A program made the translations under genes and the position numbers. From Candidimonas humi (GTDB lineage: Bacteria > Pseudomonadota > Gammaproteobacteria > Burkholderiales > Burkholderiaceae_B), in NCBI RefSeq assembly GCF_019166065.1, contig NZ_JAHTBN010000006.1, positions 1 to 64,000 on the forward strand: a stretch of DNA of 64,000 nucleotides, read 5' to 3'. The notes under the pieces were generated by a model. The model saw only the letters and a list, made by a program, of their open reading frames with translations. It was not told where the DNA came from and did no database searches. Shown piece by piece: positions 34,002 through 43,912 of the stretch. Position 1 is the first letter of the stretch, and each line of letters starts with the position of its first letter.

Positions 34002-35744
34002 ATGTCCCGCAGCAAGACACCACCCCCTAATCCCGCCTCCGGCCTGCGCAAGGGCCTGACCAGCTATGGCGACAATGAATTCTCGCTGTTCCTGCGCAAG
34101 GCTTTCATCAAGGGCGCGGGATACACCGACACCGCGCTCGATCGGCCGGTCATAGGCATCGCCGACACGGGCAGCGCCTACAACCCCTGCCACGGCAACA
34201 TGCCCATGCTGCTCGAGGCGCTCAAGCGCGGCATCATGCTGGCGGGCGGCTTGCCCATGGAATTCCCCACCATATCCGTGCACGAGAGCTTCGCCTTCCC
34301 GACCAGCATGTATTTGCGCAACCTGATGTCCATGGACACGGAAGAAATGATCCGCGCCCAGCCCATGGACGCGGTAGTGCTGGTGGGCGGCTGCGACAAG
34401 ACCGTGCCGGCGCAACTGATGGCGGCGGCATCCGCCGGCATCCCGGCCATAGAGCTGATCACCGGATCCATGCTGACCGGCTCGCATCGCGGCGACCGGG
34501 TCGGCGCCTGCACCGATTGCCGGCGCTACTGGGCGCGCTACCGCGCCGCGGAAATCGACGCGCAGGAAATCGTCGACGTCAACGACCAACTGGTGGCCAG
34601 CGTAGGCACCTGTTCGGTCATGGGCACCGCCAGCACCATGGCCTGCGTGGCCGAGGCGCTGGGCATGACGGTGCCCGGCGGCGCCACGCCCCCGGCCGTT
34701 ACCGCGGACAGGATGCGCATCGCCGAACAGACCGGTGCACAGGCCGTATGGCTGGCCCGCCAGCAGTTGACGGTGGACCGGATCCTGACGCCCGACGCCT
34801 TTCACAATGCCTTGCGTGTGCTGCTGGCCATAGGCGGGTCGACCAACGGCATCGTGCACCTGGCGGCGATCGCCGGACGCCTCGGCCTGGACCTGGATCT
34901 CGACGCGCTCGACCGCATGGGCCGCGAGACCCCGGTGCTGCTGGATCTCAAGCCTTCCGGCCAGCATTACATGGAAGACTTCCACAAGGCGGGCGGCATG
35001 GCCTGCCTGCTGCGCGAGTTGGCGCCGCTGCTCAGGCTGGACGCGCTGACCGTTACCGGGCGCACGCTGGGCGAAGAAATCGCCGCGGCGGCGCCGGCGC
35101 ATCGCCAGGACGTGGTGAAGCCGCGCACCGACCCCATCTATCCGCAGGGGGCCATAGCCGTGCTGCGCGGCAACCTGGCCCCGGGCGGCGCCATCATCAA
35201 GCAGAGCGCCGCCGACGCGGGCCTCATGGAGCACGAGGGCCGCGCCGTGGTCTTCGAGGACGCCGCGGACCTGGCTGCGCGCATAGACCGCGACGACCTC
35301 GACGTCGAGCCCGACGACATGCTGGTGCTGAAGAACATCGGCCCGAAAGGCGCGCCGGGCATGCCTGAGGCGGGCTACATACCGATACCCCGCAAGCTGG
35401 CGCAACGCGGCGTCAAGGACATGGTGCGCATTTCCGACGGGCGCATGAGCGGCACCGCCTTCGGCACGATCGTGCTGCATGTCACGCCCGAATCCGCGAT
35501 AGGCGGCCCGCTGGCGCTGGTCGAGAACGGCGACCGCATACGCCTGAGCGTGGCCCGGCGCGAACTGGACCTGCTGGTGCCGCAAGCCGAGCTGGAACGC
35601 CGCCGCCAGCAGCACCCGTGCGTGGCGCCCACCGCCGAACGCGGCTATAAAAAACTGTTCCTGGATTCAGTCACCCAAGCCGATCGCGGCGTGGATTTCG
35701 ATTTCCTGCGCGCGGCGCATACACGGGGCAGCATTCCGGACTGA
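34002..35744 (+). CDS. IlvD/Edd family dehydratase, probably sugar-acid type
   Basis: The 580-residue protein has the three iron-sulfur cysteines of the family: Cys63 (YNPCHGN), Cys131 (GGCDKT) and Cys204 (TCSVMGTAST). TDCRRYWARYRAAEI and IGGSTNGIVHLAAIAGRLG follow. It dehydrates either 2,3-dihydroxy-3-methyl acids or aldonic acids. The length and the VGACTDCRRYW block are more like aldonic-acid (arabinonate/xylonate/galactonate-type) dehydratases than housekeeping IlvD, but the substrate is not certain. It is divergent from the 2-hydroxyacid dehydrogenase across 241 bases. Confidence 0.87.
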   Translation: MSRSKTPPPNPASGLRKGLTSYGDNEFSLFLRKAFIKGAGYTDTALDRPVIGIADTGSAYNPCHGNMPMLLEALKRGIMLAGGLPMEFPTISVHESFAFPTSMYLRNLMSMDTEEMIRAQPMDAVVLVGGCDKTVPAQLMAAASAGIPAIELITGSMLTGSHRGDRVGACTDCRRYWARYRAAEIDAQEIVDVNDQLVASVGTCSVMGTASTMACVAEALGMTVPGGATPPAVTADRMRIAEQTGAQAVWLARQQLTVDRILTPDAFHNALRVLLAIGGSTNGIVHLAAIAGRLGLDLDLDALDRMGRETPVLLDLKPSGQHYMEDFHKAGGMACLLRELAPLLRLDALTVTGRTLGEEIAAAAPAHRQDVVKPRTDPIYPQGAIAVLRGNLAPGGAIIKQSAADAGLMEHEGRAVVFEDAADLAARIDRDDLDVEPDDMLVLKNIGPKGAPGMPEAGYIPIPRKLAQRGVKDMVRISDGRMSGTAFGTIVLHVTPESAIGGPLALVENGDRIRLSVARRELDLLVPQAELERRRQQHPCVAPTAERGYKKLFLDSVTQADRGVDFDFLRAAHTRGSIPD

Positions 35745-35810
35745 CGAAGGCCGGCATGCGCCGGCGCGCAGCCCGCGGCGCCCCGACCGGGCCGCCCGCA
35801 ATGCCACGGT

Positions 35811-36881
35811 TCAGCCCAGCAATGCCTGCGCGCCTTCCCATAGCGTGCGCAGGATCTCGCCCGCCGGGCGGGCCTGCGCCAGCGCAGCCGACTGTCCGGC
35901 CCAGGCCTGCATGCACTGCAACTTGCCCTGCTGGGCGGCTGCCTTGCGCATCGTGGCGGTCAGGCCGCGCTGCACGGGATACGGGGCGAGCGCGGGCGCC
36001 GTGTCCGCGGATGCGGCGCGCACATAGTCATTGACGATGCAACGCCCTGCCCGGCCGCTGAATACGCGGCTCACCACAGTGTCTTCCGGCGCGCTGTGCG
36101 CCAGGGCGTCGGCCCAGGCGCGATTGATGCTTGATTCGTCGCTGCGCAGAAATCCCGTGCCCACCAGGGCCGCGCTGGCCCCCAGCACCAGGGCCGCGGC
36201 CACGCCGCGCGCATCCGCGATGCCGCCCGCGGCGACCACCGGAACCCGCACCGCGTCCACGACGGCCGGCAGCAAGGCGAACAGCCCTACTTGCTGCTGC
36301 ATGGCCGAATCGGCGTCGAAGCTGCCGCGATGGCCGCCGGCCTCCATGCCCTGCGCAATGATGGCATCGGCGCCGGCGGCCTCGGCCTCGCGCGCTTCCG
36401 CGACCGTGGTCGCGACCGCAAACCAGGCAATGCCGCGCGCCTTGAGCTCGCGCACGAAGTCCGGCGGATAGACGCCCATGATGGAAGAAATCGCATTGGG
36501 GCGCGCCTCGAGCATCGCCGCGCACTGGGCGGCGAAATCCGGCGGCCTGCCATTGGCGGCATCGGCCGGGACTGGCGGACCCCATTGCCCGAGGAAGGCG
36601 CGCAGCGCCTCTTCGTGCGCGGCATCGCGCCGCGGCGCCGGGTCGGGTATCCACAGGTTCAATTGGAAAGCGCCCTGGCTGCGCGCGCGAAATTGCGCAA
36701 CCCAGTCGGCGATGTCGTCCGGCTGCATCAGCAGCACGCCGCAAGCGCCCAGGCCTCCCGCCTCGGCCACTGCCGCCGACAACTGCGGCGGACACGCCCC
36801 CGCCATGGGCGCCAGCAAGATCGGGGCGCGCAGCCCGAAACGGCGGCAGAACTGTTCAGCGCGAGCGCAGGCTGTATTCAT
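35811..36881 (-). CDS. nitronate monooxygenase family protein
   Basis: The 356-residue FMN enzyme is of the 2-nitropropane dioxygenase/nitronate monooxygenase family, which oxidises alkyl nitronates such as propionate 3-nitronate. It begins with the characteristic PILLAPMAGACPPQLSAAVAEAGGLG and has the FMN-binding QGMEAGGHRGSF, VPVVAAGGIADARGVAAALVLGASAALVGTGFL and the catalytic-histidine region. Its start overlaps the end of the upstream MFS gene by 26 bases, so the two form one transcript. Confidence 0.9.
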   Translation of the reverse strand: MNTACARAEQFCRRFGLRAPILLAPMAGACPPQLSAAVAEAGGLGACGVLLMQPDDIADWVAQFRARSQGAFQLNLWIPDPAPRRDAAHEEALRAFLGQWGPPVPADAANGRPPDFAAQCAAMLEARPNAISSIMGVYPPDFVRELKARGIAWFAVATTVAEAREAEAAGADAIIAQGMEAGGHRGSFDADSAMQQQVGLFALLPAVVDAVRVPVVAAGGIADARGVAAALVLGASAALVGTGFLRSDESSINRAWADALAHSAPEDTVVSRVFSGRAGRCIVNDYVRAASADTAPALAPYPVQRGLTATMRKAAAQQGKLQCMQAWAGQSAALAQARPAGEILRTLWEGAQALLG

Positions 36882-38094
36882 GGGATTCCTTATCGGCCGA
36901 AGGGCGGTCGCGCCGCAGCAGCGCGACCGCGGTTGCCAGCATCAGGCAGGCGGCGCCCACGCTGGGATAGAAAACAGCCGTGCTCAGCGGCCCGGCCGGA
37001 ATGGCCAAGGGCCCCAGCAGTTGGCCTATGGCGAAAACCGTGGTCATGGCCGCGATCAGGCGGGCCGAATTTGCGCCCGCCACTTGGTGTGCCTCGCGCG
37101 TGGCGACCATGACGACGATCATGAAGGTGCCGCCCACGCACACCGTGCTGAAGACCACCGCAGCCAGGCCCGGCGCCACGGCCGGCGCCAACACCCCGGC
37201 CGCGATCACCACATGGCCGCAGGCCCACACCACGCGGGGCCGCAAATGGCCGAAGAGGCGCGCGCAAACCACGGCGAACAGCGCGGACACCAGGCCGAAC
37301 AGCGGCCAGACCCAGCCGAAGACGGCCGGATCGTCGATCAACTGGCGGGCGAACGCCGGCAGGAAAGTCGCGGGAATGATGTAGCCGAAACCGAAGACGC
37401 CATAGCAGGCGACCAGTATCCAGCCGTGCAGCCCCAGGGCGCCGCCCCTGTCGGCGCGCGCCGGCGCACGCGCCTGTACCGATGTGCCCAGATGCCCCCA
37501 GGCGTAGACGCAGACCGCCAGGGCGCAAGCCCCGAGCGCCAGCCAGGCGCGATCGGGCGACTGCCGCCAGACGCCCGCGGCCAGACCGACCAGGCCCGCC
37601 AGCAGCATGCCCGCGCCGACGCCGGCGAAGACCCAGCCGTACAGCGCACGCGATGCGCTTCTGGCCAATACCGCCAGCACCCAGGACGAAATGCCCACCA
37701 ATGCGTAGGCGCTGGCTACGCCCGTCAGCAGGCGCAGCAGCGCCCAGGCCGGGAAGGAATGGGTCAGGCCGGTGGCGATGGTGAGCACGGCAATGGCCAG
37801 CAGGCTGTAGCGCGCGCTGCGGCCGGGCTCGGGATCGAACACGTAGCTGCCCAGAGCCCCGAGAAAATAGCCGATGTAGTTCGCGCTCGCCAGCCAGGCC
37901 CCTTGGCGCAGCGACAGATCGAAGCTGTGCTGCATCAGGGGCAGCAGCGGCGTGAAGGCGAATCGCCCTATGCCCATGGCCGAAGCCAGGCCTAGGCTTG
38001 CCACCAGCGCGGCAACGGCGGGAGAAATGGCGGCCGGCGCATAGTGTGCGCCGGCCGGGTCTGTGCGGGAGTCTGCGTCCGTATCCATGTGCAC
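36856..38094 (-). CDS. YbfB/YjiJ family MFS transporter
   Basis: The 412-residue inner-membrane protein has twelve hydrophobic segments. GLASAMGIGRFAFTPLLPLMQ near the N-terminus, GAWLASANYIGYFLGAL and GFGYIIPATFLPAFARQL identify the YbfB/YjiJ branch. Its members are putative exporters; one relative exports a phthalate or sugar-like compound, but the substrate here is unknown. It is divergent from a LysR gene and overlaps the downstream nitronate monooxygenase, so all three likely act together. Confidence 0.87.
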   Translation of the reverse strand: MHMDTDADSRTDPAGAHYAPAAISPAVAALVASLGLASAMGIGRFAFTPLLPLMQHSFDLSLRQGAWLASANYIGYFLGALGSYVFDPEPGRSARYSLLAIAVLTIATGLTHSFPAWALLRLLTGVASAYALVGISSWVLAVLARSASRALYGWVFAGVGAGMLLAGLVGLAAGVWRQSPDRAWLALGACALAVCVYAWGHLGTSVQARAPARADRGGALGLHGWILVACYGVFGFGYIIPATFLPAFARQLIDDPAVFGWVWPLFGLVSALFAVVCARLFGHLRPRVVWACGHVVIAAGVLAPAVAPGLAAVVFSTVCVGGTFMIVVMVATREAHQVAGANSARLIAAMTTVFAIGQLLGPLAIPAGPLSTAVFYPSVGAACLMLATAVALLRRDRPSADKESHEYSLRSR

Positions 38095-38235
38095 ATGCTA
38101 GCCCTTTTATTTATTCTCGTATAATGAAATATAAAGAATATCTTGTTCTCAATTACAGAACATATGGCGGGCTTGAAGCATAGAGGCGACGAGCACGGCA
38201 CGCCCCGGCGGCTTTCTTATTGGTAGAGGATCTAC

Positions 38236-39111
38236 ATGGAACTGGAACTTGCCGACCTGCGTATTTTCAAGGCCGTGGTCGATGAAGGCGGGGTGCTCAA
38301 GGCCGCACGCAAGCTGCATCGCGTCCAGTCCAGCGTCAGCGCCCGCATCCGCCAGCTCGAAGCCTCGGTCGGCACGCAATTGTTCTATCGCGACAAGCAA
38401 AGGCTGCTCATCACGCCCAGCGGCGAAATGCTGCTGGCCTATGCCGACAAACTGCTGCAGCTATCGGAAGAAGCGCGCAGCGCCGTATCGGGCGCACTGC
38501 CCAGCGGCACCCTGAAACTCGGGGCGCTGGAAAGCACCGCGGCCAGCCGCCTGGCGCCCATCCTGGCCGCCTATCACCGCGCCTACCCCGAAGTAGGCGT
38601 CGAACTCGTCACCGGCACCAACGATACGCTCACGGCCGCGGTCGCGCAGCGCCAGCTCGATGCCGCCTTCGTCGCCGAAACGCCCGAAGGCGGAAACCTG
38701 TGTTCCATGGCGCTGTTCGACGAAAAGCTGGTGATCATTTCCGCGGCCGGCCATCCACGCATCACGCGTCCCGAAGATGTAAAGGACGAATCGCTGGTCG
38801 CCTTTCCCAACGGCTGCGCCTACCGGCGCGCCCTGGAACGCTGGATCGGACACGGCAGGAAGCCCGTGGTGCGGGTGCTCGAGCTCGCCTCGTATCACGC
38901 GATCGTTGCCTGCGTGGCCGCGGGTGCGGGCGTGGCCTTGGTCCCCGAGTCGGTGCTGGGCACCATGCAACACCAGGGCCTGGCCCGGCATCGGCTTCCC
39001 GACGCGCATGCGCGCATCGTTACGCCGCTGATCTGGCGCCGCGACGAATCCAGCGCCGCGCTGTCCGCGCTGCGGGAACAGCTACGCGGCCCGCGCGCCG
39101 CGGCGGCTTGA
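38236..39111 (+). CDS. LysR family transcriptional regulator
   Basis: The 291-residue protein has an N-terminal helix-turn-helix (DLRIFKAVVDEGGVLKAARKLHRVQSSVSARIRQLEASVGTQLFYR) and a periplasmic-binding-protein-like effector domain. It is divergent from the MFS exporter, the classic arrangement of a LysR regulator with its target. The 141-base intergenic region is A/T-rich (TTATTTATTCTCGTATAATG), giving room for a LysR box and both promoters. Confidence 0.93.
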   Translation: MELELADLRIFKAVVDEGGVLKAARKLHRVQSSVSARIRQLEASVGTQLFYRDKQRLLITPSGEMLLAYADKLLQLSEEARSAVSGALPSGTLKLGALESTAASRLAPILAAYHRAYPEVGVELVTGTNDTLTAAVAQRQLDAAFVAETPEGGNLCSMALFDEKLVIISAAGHPRITRPEDVKDESLVAFPNGCAYRRALERWIGHGRKPVVRVLELASYHAIVACVAAGAGVALVPESVLGTMQHQGLARHRLPDAHARIVTPLIWRRDESSAALSALREQLRGPRAAAA

Positions 39112-39134
39112 TCACAAAACCCGCCAAACTGCCT

Positions 39135-39785
39135 TCAGCCCAGCAATGCCGGCAACTGGGCCATGTCGGTGAAGACATAACTGGCACCCGCGCGATAGAG
39201 CGGGTCGGCATCGCCCTGCGGGGCATAGGCGTATACGGTGGCGCCGGCCGCGGCGCCCGCGGTAATGCCGGTGACGCTGTCTTCCACCACCGCGCAGCGC
39301 CGGGCATCGACGCCCAGTGCGGCCATGGCCGCCTGGTAGACGTCCGGGAAAGGCTTGTTCCGGGCCATTTCGTAGCCGCTGAAAGTGCGATCGGCGAAAT
39401 AGTCGATCAGCCTTACCTTTTCGAGCTGCAAGAGGATCTTGCCGCGGTCGGCCCCAGAGGCGCAGGCAATGTTCGAACGCCAGCGGGCAGAGATCTGCGC
39501 CAGCGCGTCGTGCACGCCGGGTATGGGCTGCAAGTCGATCGCGAGCGCCGAATTGCGGCGCTGCCGGAATTGCTCGATCCACTCGTCGCCCGGCAGGATG
39601 CCGGTGCGGCTGTGGATCATCGTCAACTCGTCCTGGAGCGCCTTGCCGAGGAATACATCGTGGCATTCCCGGGGGCTCATGCGCCAGCCGAGTTCGTCGA
39701 GCATGTCGCGCAACACGCCCGAAGTAATGGCCTCGCTGTCGACCAGCACGCCGTCGCAATCAAAAATCACTGCATCGAATTTCAT
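39135..39785 (-). CDS. HAD-superfamily sugar-phosphatase-like hydrolase
   Basis: The 216-residue protein is a subfamily IA HAD phosphatase. Motif [11 protein letters not shown] supplies the nucleophile Asp9 and acid/base Asp11; motif II is CASGADR, motif III includes the lysine of [10 protein letters not shown], and motif IV is VVEDSVTG. The cap domain is the small helical type found in beta-phosphoglucomutase and phosphoglycolate phosphatase relatives. GGGAAG precedes the ATG at 39785. Substrate is unknown. Confidence 0.88.
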   Translation of the reverse strand: MKFDAVIFDCDGVLVDSEAITSGVLRDMLDELGWRMSPRECHDVFLGKALQDELTMIHSRTGILPGDEWIEQFRQRRNSALAIDLQPIPGVHDALAQISARWRSNIACASGADRGKILLQLEKVRLIDYFADRTFSGYEMARNKPFPDVYQAAMAALGVDARRCAVVEDSVTGITAGAAAGATVYAYAPQGDADPLYRAGASYVFTDMAQLPALLG

Positions 39786-39918
39786 TGAACTTCCCGATAT
39801 CCTTTCCATCGACGGCCGGGCTCCGGGGGCCACTTGCCCGGCATGGAATACCGCAACTCACACTGGGCATGCAGGCCTGCGCGCCCGATACGCGCCATAC
39901 GCTATTATCATTGAAATC

Positions 39919-40368
39919 ATGAGCCGACCCTTGCCCCGTCCCCGATCCGACTTCCGCTACTTCCTGCCCATCGACACCCGCTGGATGGACAACGATGTAT
40001 ACGGCCACGTCAATAACGTCACGTACTACTCGTATTTCGACACGGCGGTCAATCGCTACCTGGTCGATGCGGGGGCATTGGACATCGCCGCAAGCCCGGT
40101 GATAGGCCTGGTGGTGGAGACAGGTTGCCAGTATTTCTCGTCCATCGCTTTTCCCGAGCGCATCGAGGCGGCGGTGCGCGTAGCCAGGCTGGGCAATTCC
40201 AGCGTGCGCTACGAGCTCGGCATATTCCGCGAGGGCGATCCGCTGTCTGCGGCTCACGGGCATTTCGTGCACGTCTACGTCGACCGGCAGTCGCGCCGGC
40301 CGGTGCCCTTGCCCGATGTGCTGCGCCGCGCCCTCGAACCTCTCGCGGCCGAGGGCGACAACCGCTAA
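39919..40368 (+). CDS. 4HBT-type acyl-CoA thioesterase
   Basis: The 149-residue hotdog thioesterase has the active site motif [28 protein letters not shown], with a candidate catalytic aspartate at residue 24 or 26. [30 protein letters not shown] follows. The ATG at 39919 opens the conserved protein; an open frame much further upstream overlaps the divergent HAD gene and is not coding. The last codons are copied in a partial tandem duplication immediately downstream. Confidence 0.88.
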   Translation: MSRPLPRPRSDFRYFLPIDTRWMDNDVYGHVNNVTYYSYFDTAVNRYLVDAGALDIAASPVIGLVVETGCQYFSSIAFPERIEAAVRVARLGNSSVRYELGIFREGDPLSAAHGHFVHVYVDRQSRRPVPLPDVLRRALEPLAAEGDNR

Positions 40369-40489
40369 TACCGGTTTTCCATCAAGAAAAAGCAAGGCCC
40401 GAATGTGCTAAGCCACGCCCCCGAACCTCTCGCGGCCGAGGGCGGCAACCGCTAATACCGGCTTTCGATCAGGAAAAACAAGGCACGAA
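40329..40489. repeat. partial tandem duplication of the thioesterase 3' end
   Basis: Bases 40329-40403 (ending the gene and continuing past its stop) recur at 40416-40489 with a period of 87 and a handful of differences. Both copies include CGAACCTCTCGCGGCCGAGG and the CGCTAATACCGG stop-codon block. The second copy is outside the gene. Confidence 0.9.
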
Positions 40490-40543
40490 ACAGCGGGCGA
40501 CACAAGCACTGGGCAAGGCCGATGCCGCGGATACGGCGCGACG

Positions 40544-41458
<915 letters not shown>

Positions 41459-41553
41459 TCGATATCTCTTTGTATGTGGTTTTGCCCCCTTGCGCCCGGC
41501 ACGGCCAACAATCCGTGCCGGGACACACGGGGATCAGGAACAGGCGCAGCGGC

Positions 41554-42243
41554 TCACTGCTCGGCGCCGTCGAGGATTTCCGCCGTGGCCCGCTGGAGTA
41601 TGGCGGCGATGCGCCGCTGTTCCTCGGCCGGGGCGGCGCTGCGGCGCAGGAGCGCCATCTTCAATGCGCGCCGCGCGGCCACGAATTCCGGCAGCCAGCC
41701 GTCCTGCTCTTCGGGCTCGGCCGCGTCGGCGCCCTCGCCCGCCTCGCTGTTCCAGGCGCGCTTCATCCACGCCATCTTGCGCGCCATGTGGCTCAGGACC
41801 GCGAACAGCAGTTCTATGCGGTCGCGATTGGCAAGCAGATGCTCCTTGCCCGCGGGCGCCAGATGAAAGCGCTTGCGATTGCCTTCAGTCTCGGCGGTGG
41901 TGTAGTCCAGTTCCGCCAAATAAGTGAGCGCCGGGTAGACCACGCCGGGGCTGGGGTTGTAGAAGCCGTTGGACCGCGACTCCAGCTCTTTGATCAGCTC
42001 GTAGCCATGGCTGGGCCGCTCTTCGATCAGAGCCAGCAGCATGAGCTGCAGGTCGTCGGCGCCGAATTTGCGCCCGCGCGTAAAGCGCCCGCCATCGTCG
42101 CCCATGCCGTCCCAGTCGCCGGGCCGGCCTCGGCCGCCCCTTCCGTGATGGCCATGGCCATGACGCCCGCCGCCGCCTTCGGGGAAGACTGCGCAGCCGG
42201 GATGCCATAGACGGCTCAGGGAAAATTTGTTCCATGCGTGCAT
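41554..42243 (-). CDS. PadR family regulator, YqjI-like
   Basis: The 229-residue protein has a Gly/His-rich N-terminal tail (GGGGRHGHGHHGRGGRGR, about residues 23-40) like the metal-sensing tail of E. coli YqjI. A PadR winged helix follows (LMLLALIEERPSHGYELIKELESRSNGFYNPSPGVVYPALTYL), then a C-terminal helical dimerisation region. YqjI represses the ferric reductase gene yqjH and responds to nickel and iron; the same role is inferred here because a SIP reductase gene follows. The ATG at 42243 has GAGGCGAT upstream; a longer open frame runs through the operator and is rejected. Confidence 0.9.
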   Translation of the reverse strand: MHAWNKFSLSRLWHPGCAVFPEGGGGRHGHGHHGRGGRGRPGDWDGMGDDGGRFTRGRKFGADDLQLMLLALIEERPSHGYELIKELESRSNGFYNPSPGVVYPALTYLAELDYTTAETEGNRKRFHLAPAGKEHLLANRDRIELLFAVLSHMARKMAWMKRAWNSEAGEGADAAEPEEQDGWLPEFVAARRALKMALLRRSAAPAEEQRRIAAILQRATAEILDGAEQ

Positions 42244-42256
42244 ATTATCGCCTCGT

Positions 42257-42277
42257 ATATATCTAAAGATATATCTT
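42257..42277. promoter_or_regulatory. PadR/YqjI-type operator
   Basis: Two overlapping perfect dyads lie 14-34 bases before the regulator start: ATATATCT-AA-AGATATAT (42257-42274) and AAGATATATCTT (42266-42277). The A/T-rich repeat is strikingly close, from memory, to the palindromes bound by E. coli YqjI. It would cover the promoter of the regulator-reductase transcript. Confidence 0.75.
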
Positions 42278-42437
42278 ACGATAATTGTGTTTGCAGGGAC
42301 TGTCAAGCCATTTTCAATGGCTTGATCAAGCTCTCGCCTGGATTGTGTGCGGTCGGACGCGCCCCGCCCGTGGTTGAATCATCCGGGCCTGGCGCGCGCT
42401 CGGGCTGCGGCGCGGTTCGCCGTCGCCGCAGCCGGCG

Positions 42438-43142
42438 TCAATCGCGCTTGGGGATGTTCAGCCCGCGAATCACCGCCGGCCGGGCGACGAAGGCGTCCAG
42501 CACGCGCCGCACCTGGGTGAAATCCTGGATGCCCACAAGGTCGCCGGCTTCGTAGAAGCCGATAAGGTTGCGCACCCACGGAAAAGTGGCGATGTCGGCA
42601 ATGGTGTATTCGTCGCCCATGATCCATTTGCGGCCGACAAGGCGGCCATCCAGCACCCCCAGCAGGCGGCGCGATTCGGCCACGTAGCGGTCGCGCGGGC
42701 GCTTGTCTTCGTAGTCTTTGCCGGCGAATTTGTTGAAGAAGCCCAGTTGGCCGAACATGGGCCCTATGCCGCCCATCTGGAACATCAACCACTGCAAGGT
42801 CTCGTAGCGGCCCGCGACATCGCGCGGCAGCAGCTTGCCGGTCTTGCCGGCCAGGTAGACCAGGATGGCGCCCGACTCGAACAACGCCAGCGGGCGCCCG
42901 TCGGGTCCGTTGGGATCCAGGATGGCGGGTATCTTGTTGTTCGGATTGAGCGACAGGAATTCGGGCGACATCTGGTCCTTCTGGTCGAAGCGCACCAGAT
43001 GGACCTCGTAGGGCAGCCCTGTTTCCTCCAGCATGATGGATACCTTCACGCCATTGGGCGTGGGCAGGGAATAGAGCTGCAGGCGGTCGGGATGCGAGGC
43101 CGGCCATTTCTTGGTGATGGGAAAGGCGGACAGATCGGTCAT
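42438..43142 (-). CDS. glutathione transferase, YghU/YfcG-like
   Basis: The 234-residue protein has an N-terminal thioredoxin-like domain with the nu-class motif LYSLPTPNGVKVSIMLEETGLPYEVHLV, followed by NNKIPAILDPNGP and ALFESGAILVYLAGKTGKLLP. The C-terminal helical domain contains DEYTIADIATFPWVRNLIGF. Members such as YfcG and YghU act as glutathione-dependent disulfide or peroxide reductases. The ATG at 43142 has GGAG upstream; a longer frame is not conserved. Confidence 0.93.
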   Translation of the reverse strand: MTDLSAFPITKKWPASHPDRLQLYSLPTPNGVKVSIMLEETGLPYEVHLVRFDQKDQMSPEFLSLNPNNKIPAILDPNGPDGRPLALFESGAILVYLAGKTGKLLPRDVAGRYETLQWLMFQMGGIGPMFGQLGFFNKFAGKDYEDKRPRDRYVAESRRLLGVLDGRLVGRKWIMGDEYTIADIATFPWVRNLIGFYEAGDLVGIQDFTQVRRVLDAFVARPAVIRGLNIPKRD

Positions 43143-43309
43143 TGAATATCTCCAGCGGGACGGGAATACCGACTCGAAAGAATACTCGAAAAGCCCGGCA
43201 CACCCGAGCGGCCCCGAAACTTCGGCCTGGCAGCCTTTGCGATACACTGGCCTTGCCCCATGGGCTTCGCGCCGCGGGACCGCGGCGCCCTTGCTAGGAG
43301 ACGACCGCC

Positions 43310-43801
43310 ATGCACTTGAAAGGTTCCTGCCACTGCGGCGCCGTGCGCTTCCGCCTGGAAAGCTCCACGCCCTACCCTTACCAGCGCTGCTATTGTTCCA
43401 TCTGCCGCAAGACGCAAGGCGGTGGAGGCTACGCGATCAATCTGGGCGGAGACGCCCGCAGCATGAAGATCACAGGCAAGAATCATATCTCGATCTACCA
43501 CGCCAAGATCAGAAACCCCGGGCAGGCCCGTGCGCACACCAGCACCGCCGAGCGGCATTTCTGCAAGCTCTGCGGCAGCGCGTTGTGGCTCTTTAGCCCC
43601 GAATGGCCCGAACTGATACATCCTTTTGCCAGCGCCATCGACACTCCGCTGCCCGTGCCCCCGGAACACACCCACTTGATGCTGGAATTCAAGGCGCCAT
43701 GGGTAGAGGTCGAGAAAAAACCGAAAGACTTGTTTTTCCAGGTATACCCGGAAGAATCCATAGCCGAGTGGCATGAACGCCTGGGACTGACCGCGGATTG
43801 A
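43310..43801 (+). CDS. GFA/DUF636 zinc-binding protein
   Basis: The 163-residue protein is of the GFA family, named after glutathione-dependent formaldehyde-activating enzyme although true activity is usually unknown. The zinc cysteines are visible: CHCGAVRF (residues 7 and 9), CYCSICRKTQGG and FCKLCGSALW. It lies divergent from the glutathione transferase, which may hint at a shared glutathione chemistry, but that is context only. Confidence 0.88.
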   Translation: MHLKGSCHCGAVRFRLESSTPYPYQRCYCSICRKTQGGGGYAINLGGDARSMKITGKNHISIYHAKIRNPGQARAHTSTAERHFCKLCGSALWLFSPEWPELIHPFASAIDTPLPVPPEHTHLMLEFKAPWVEVEKKPKDLFFQVYPEESIAEWHERLGLTAD

Positions 43802-43805
43802 ACAC

Positions 43806-43826
43806 GGGCCGGCTTGCCGCCGGCCC
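43806..43826. terminator. hairpin after the GFA gene
   Basis: GGGCCGGC-TTGCC-GCCGGCCC forms a perfect 8-base-pair stem just after the GFA stop and facing the end of the leftward Spy-like gene. No T-run follows. Confidence 0.45.
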
Positions 43827-43912
43827 GGGATCGAACTTATTTGCCTCCGCCTCAAGGCGGACGATGAATAGCGGCGCCGGCGCAATGCCGCGGCTCGGCG
43901 CCGCCCGGGCCT

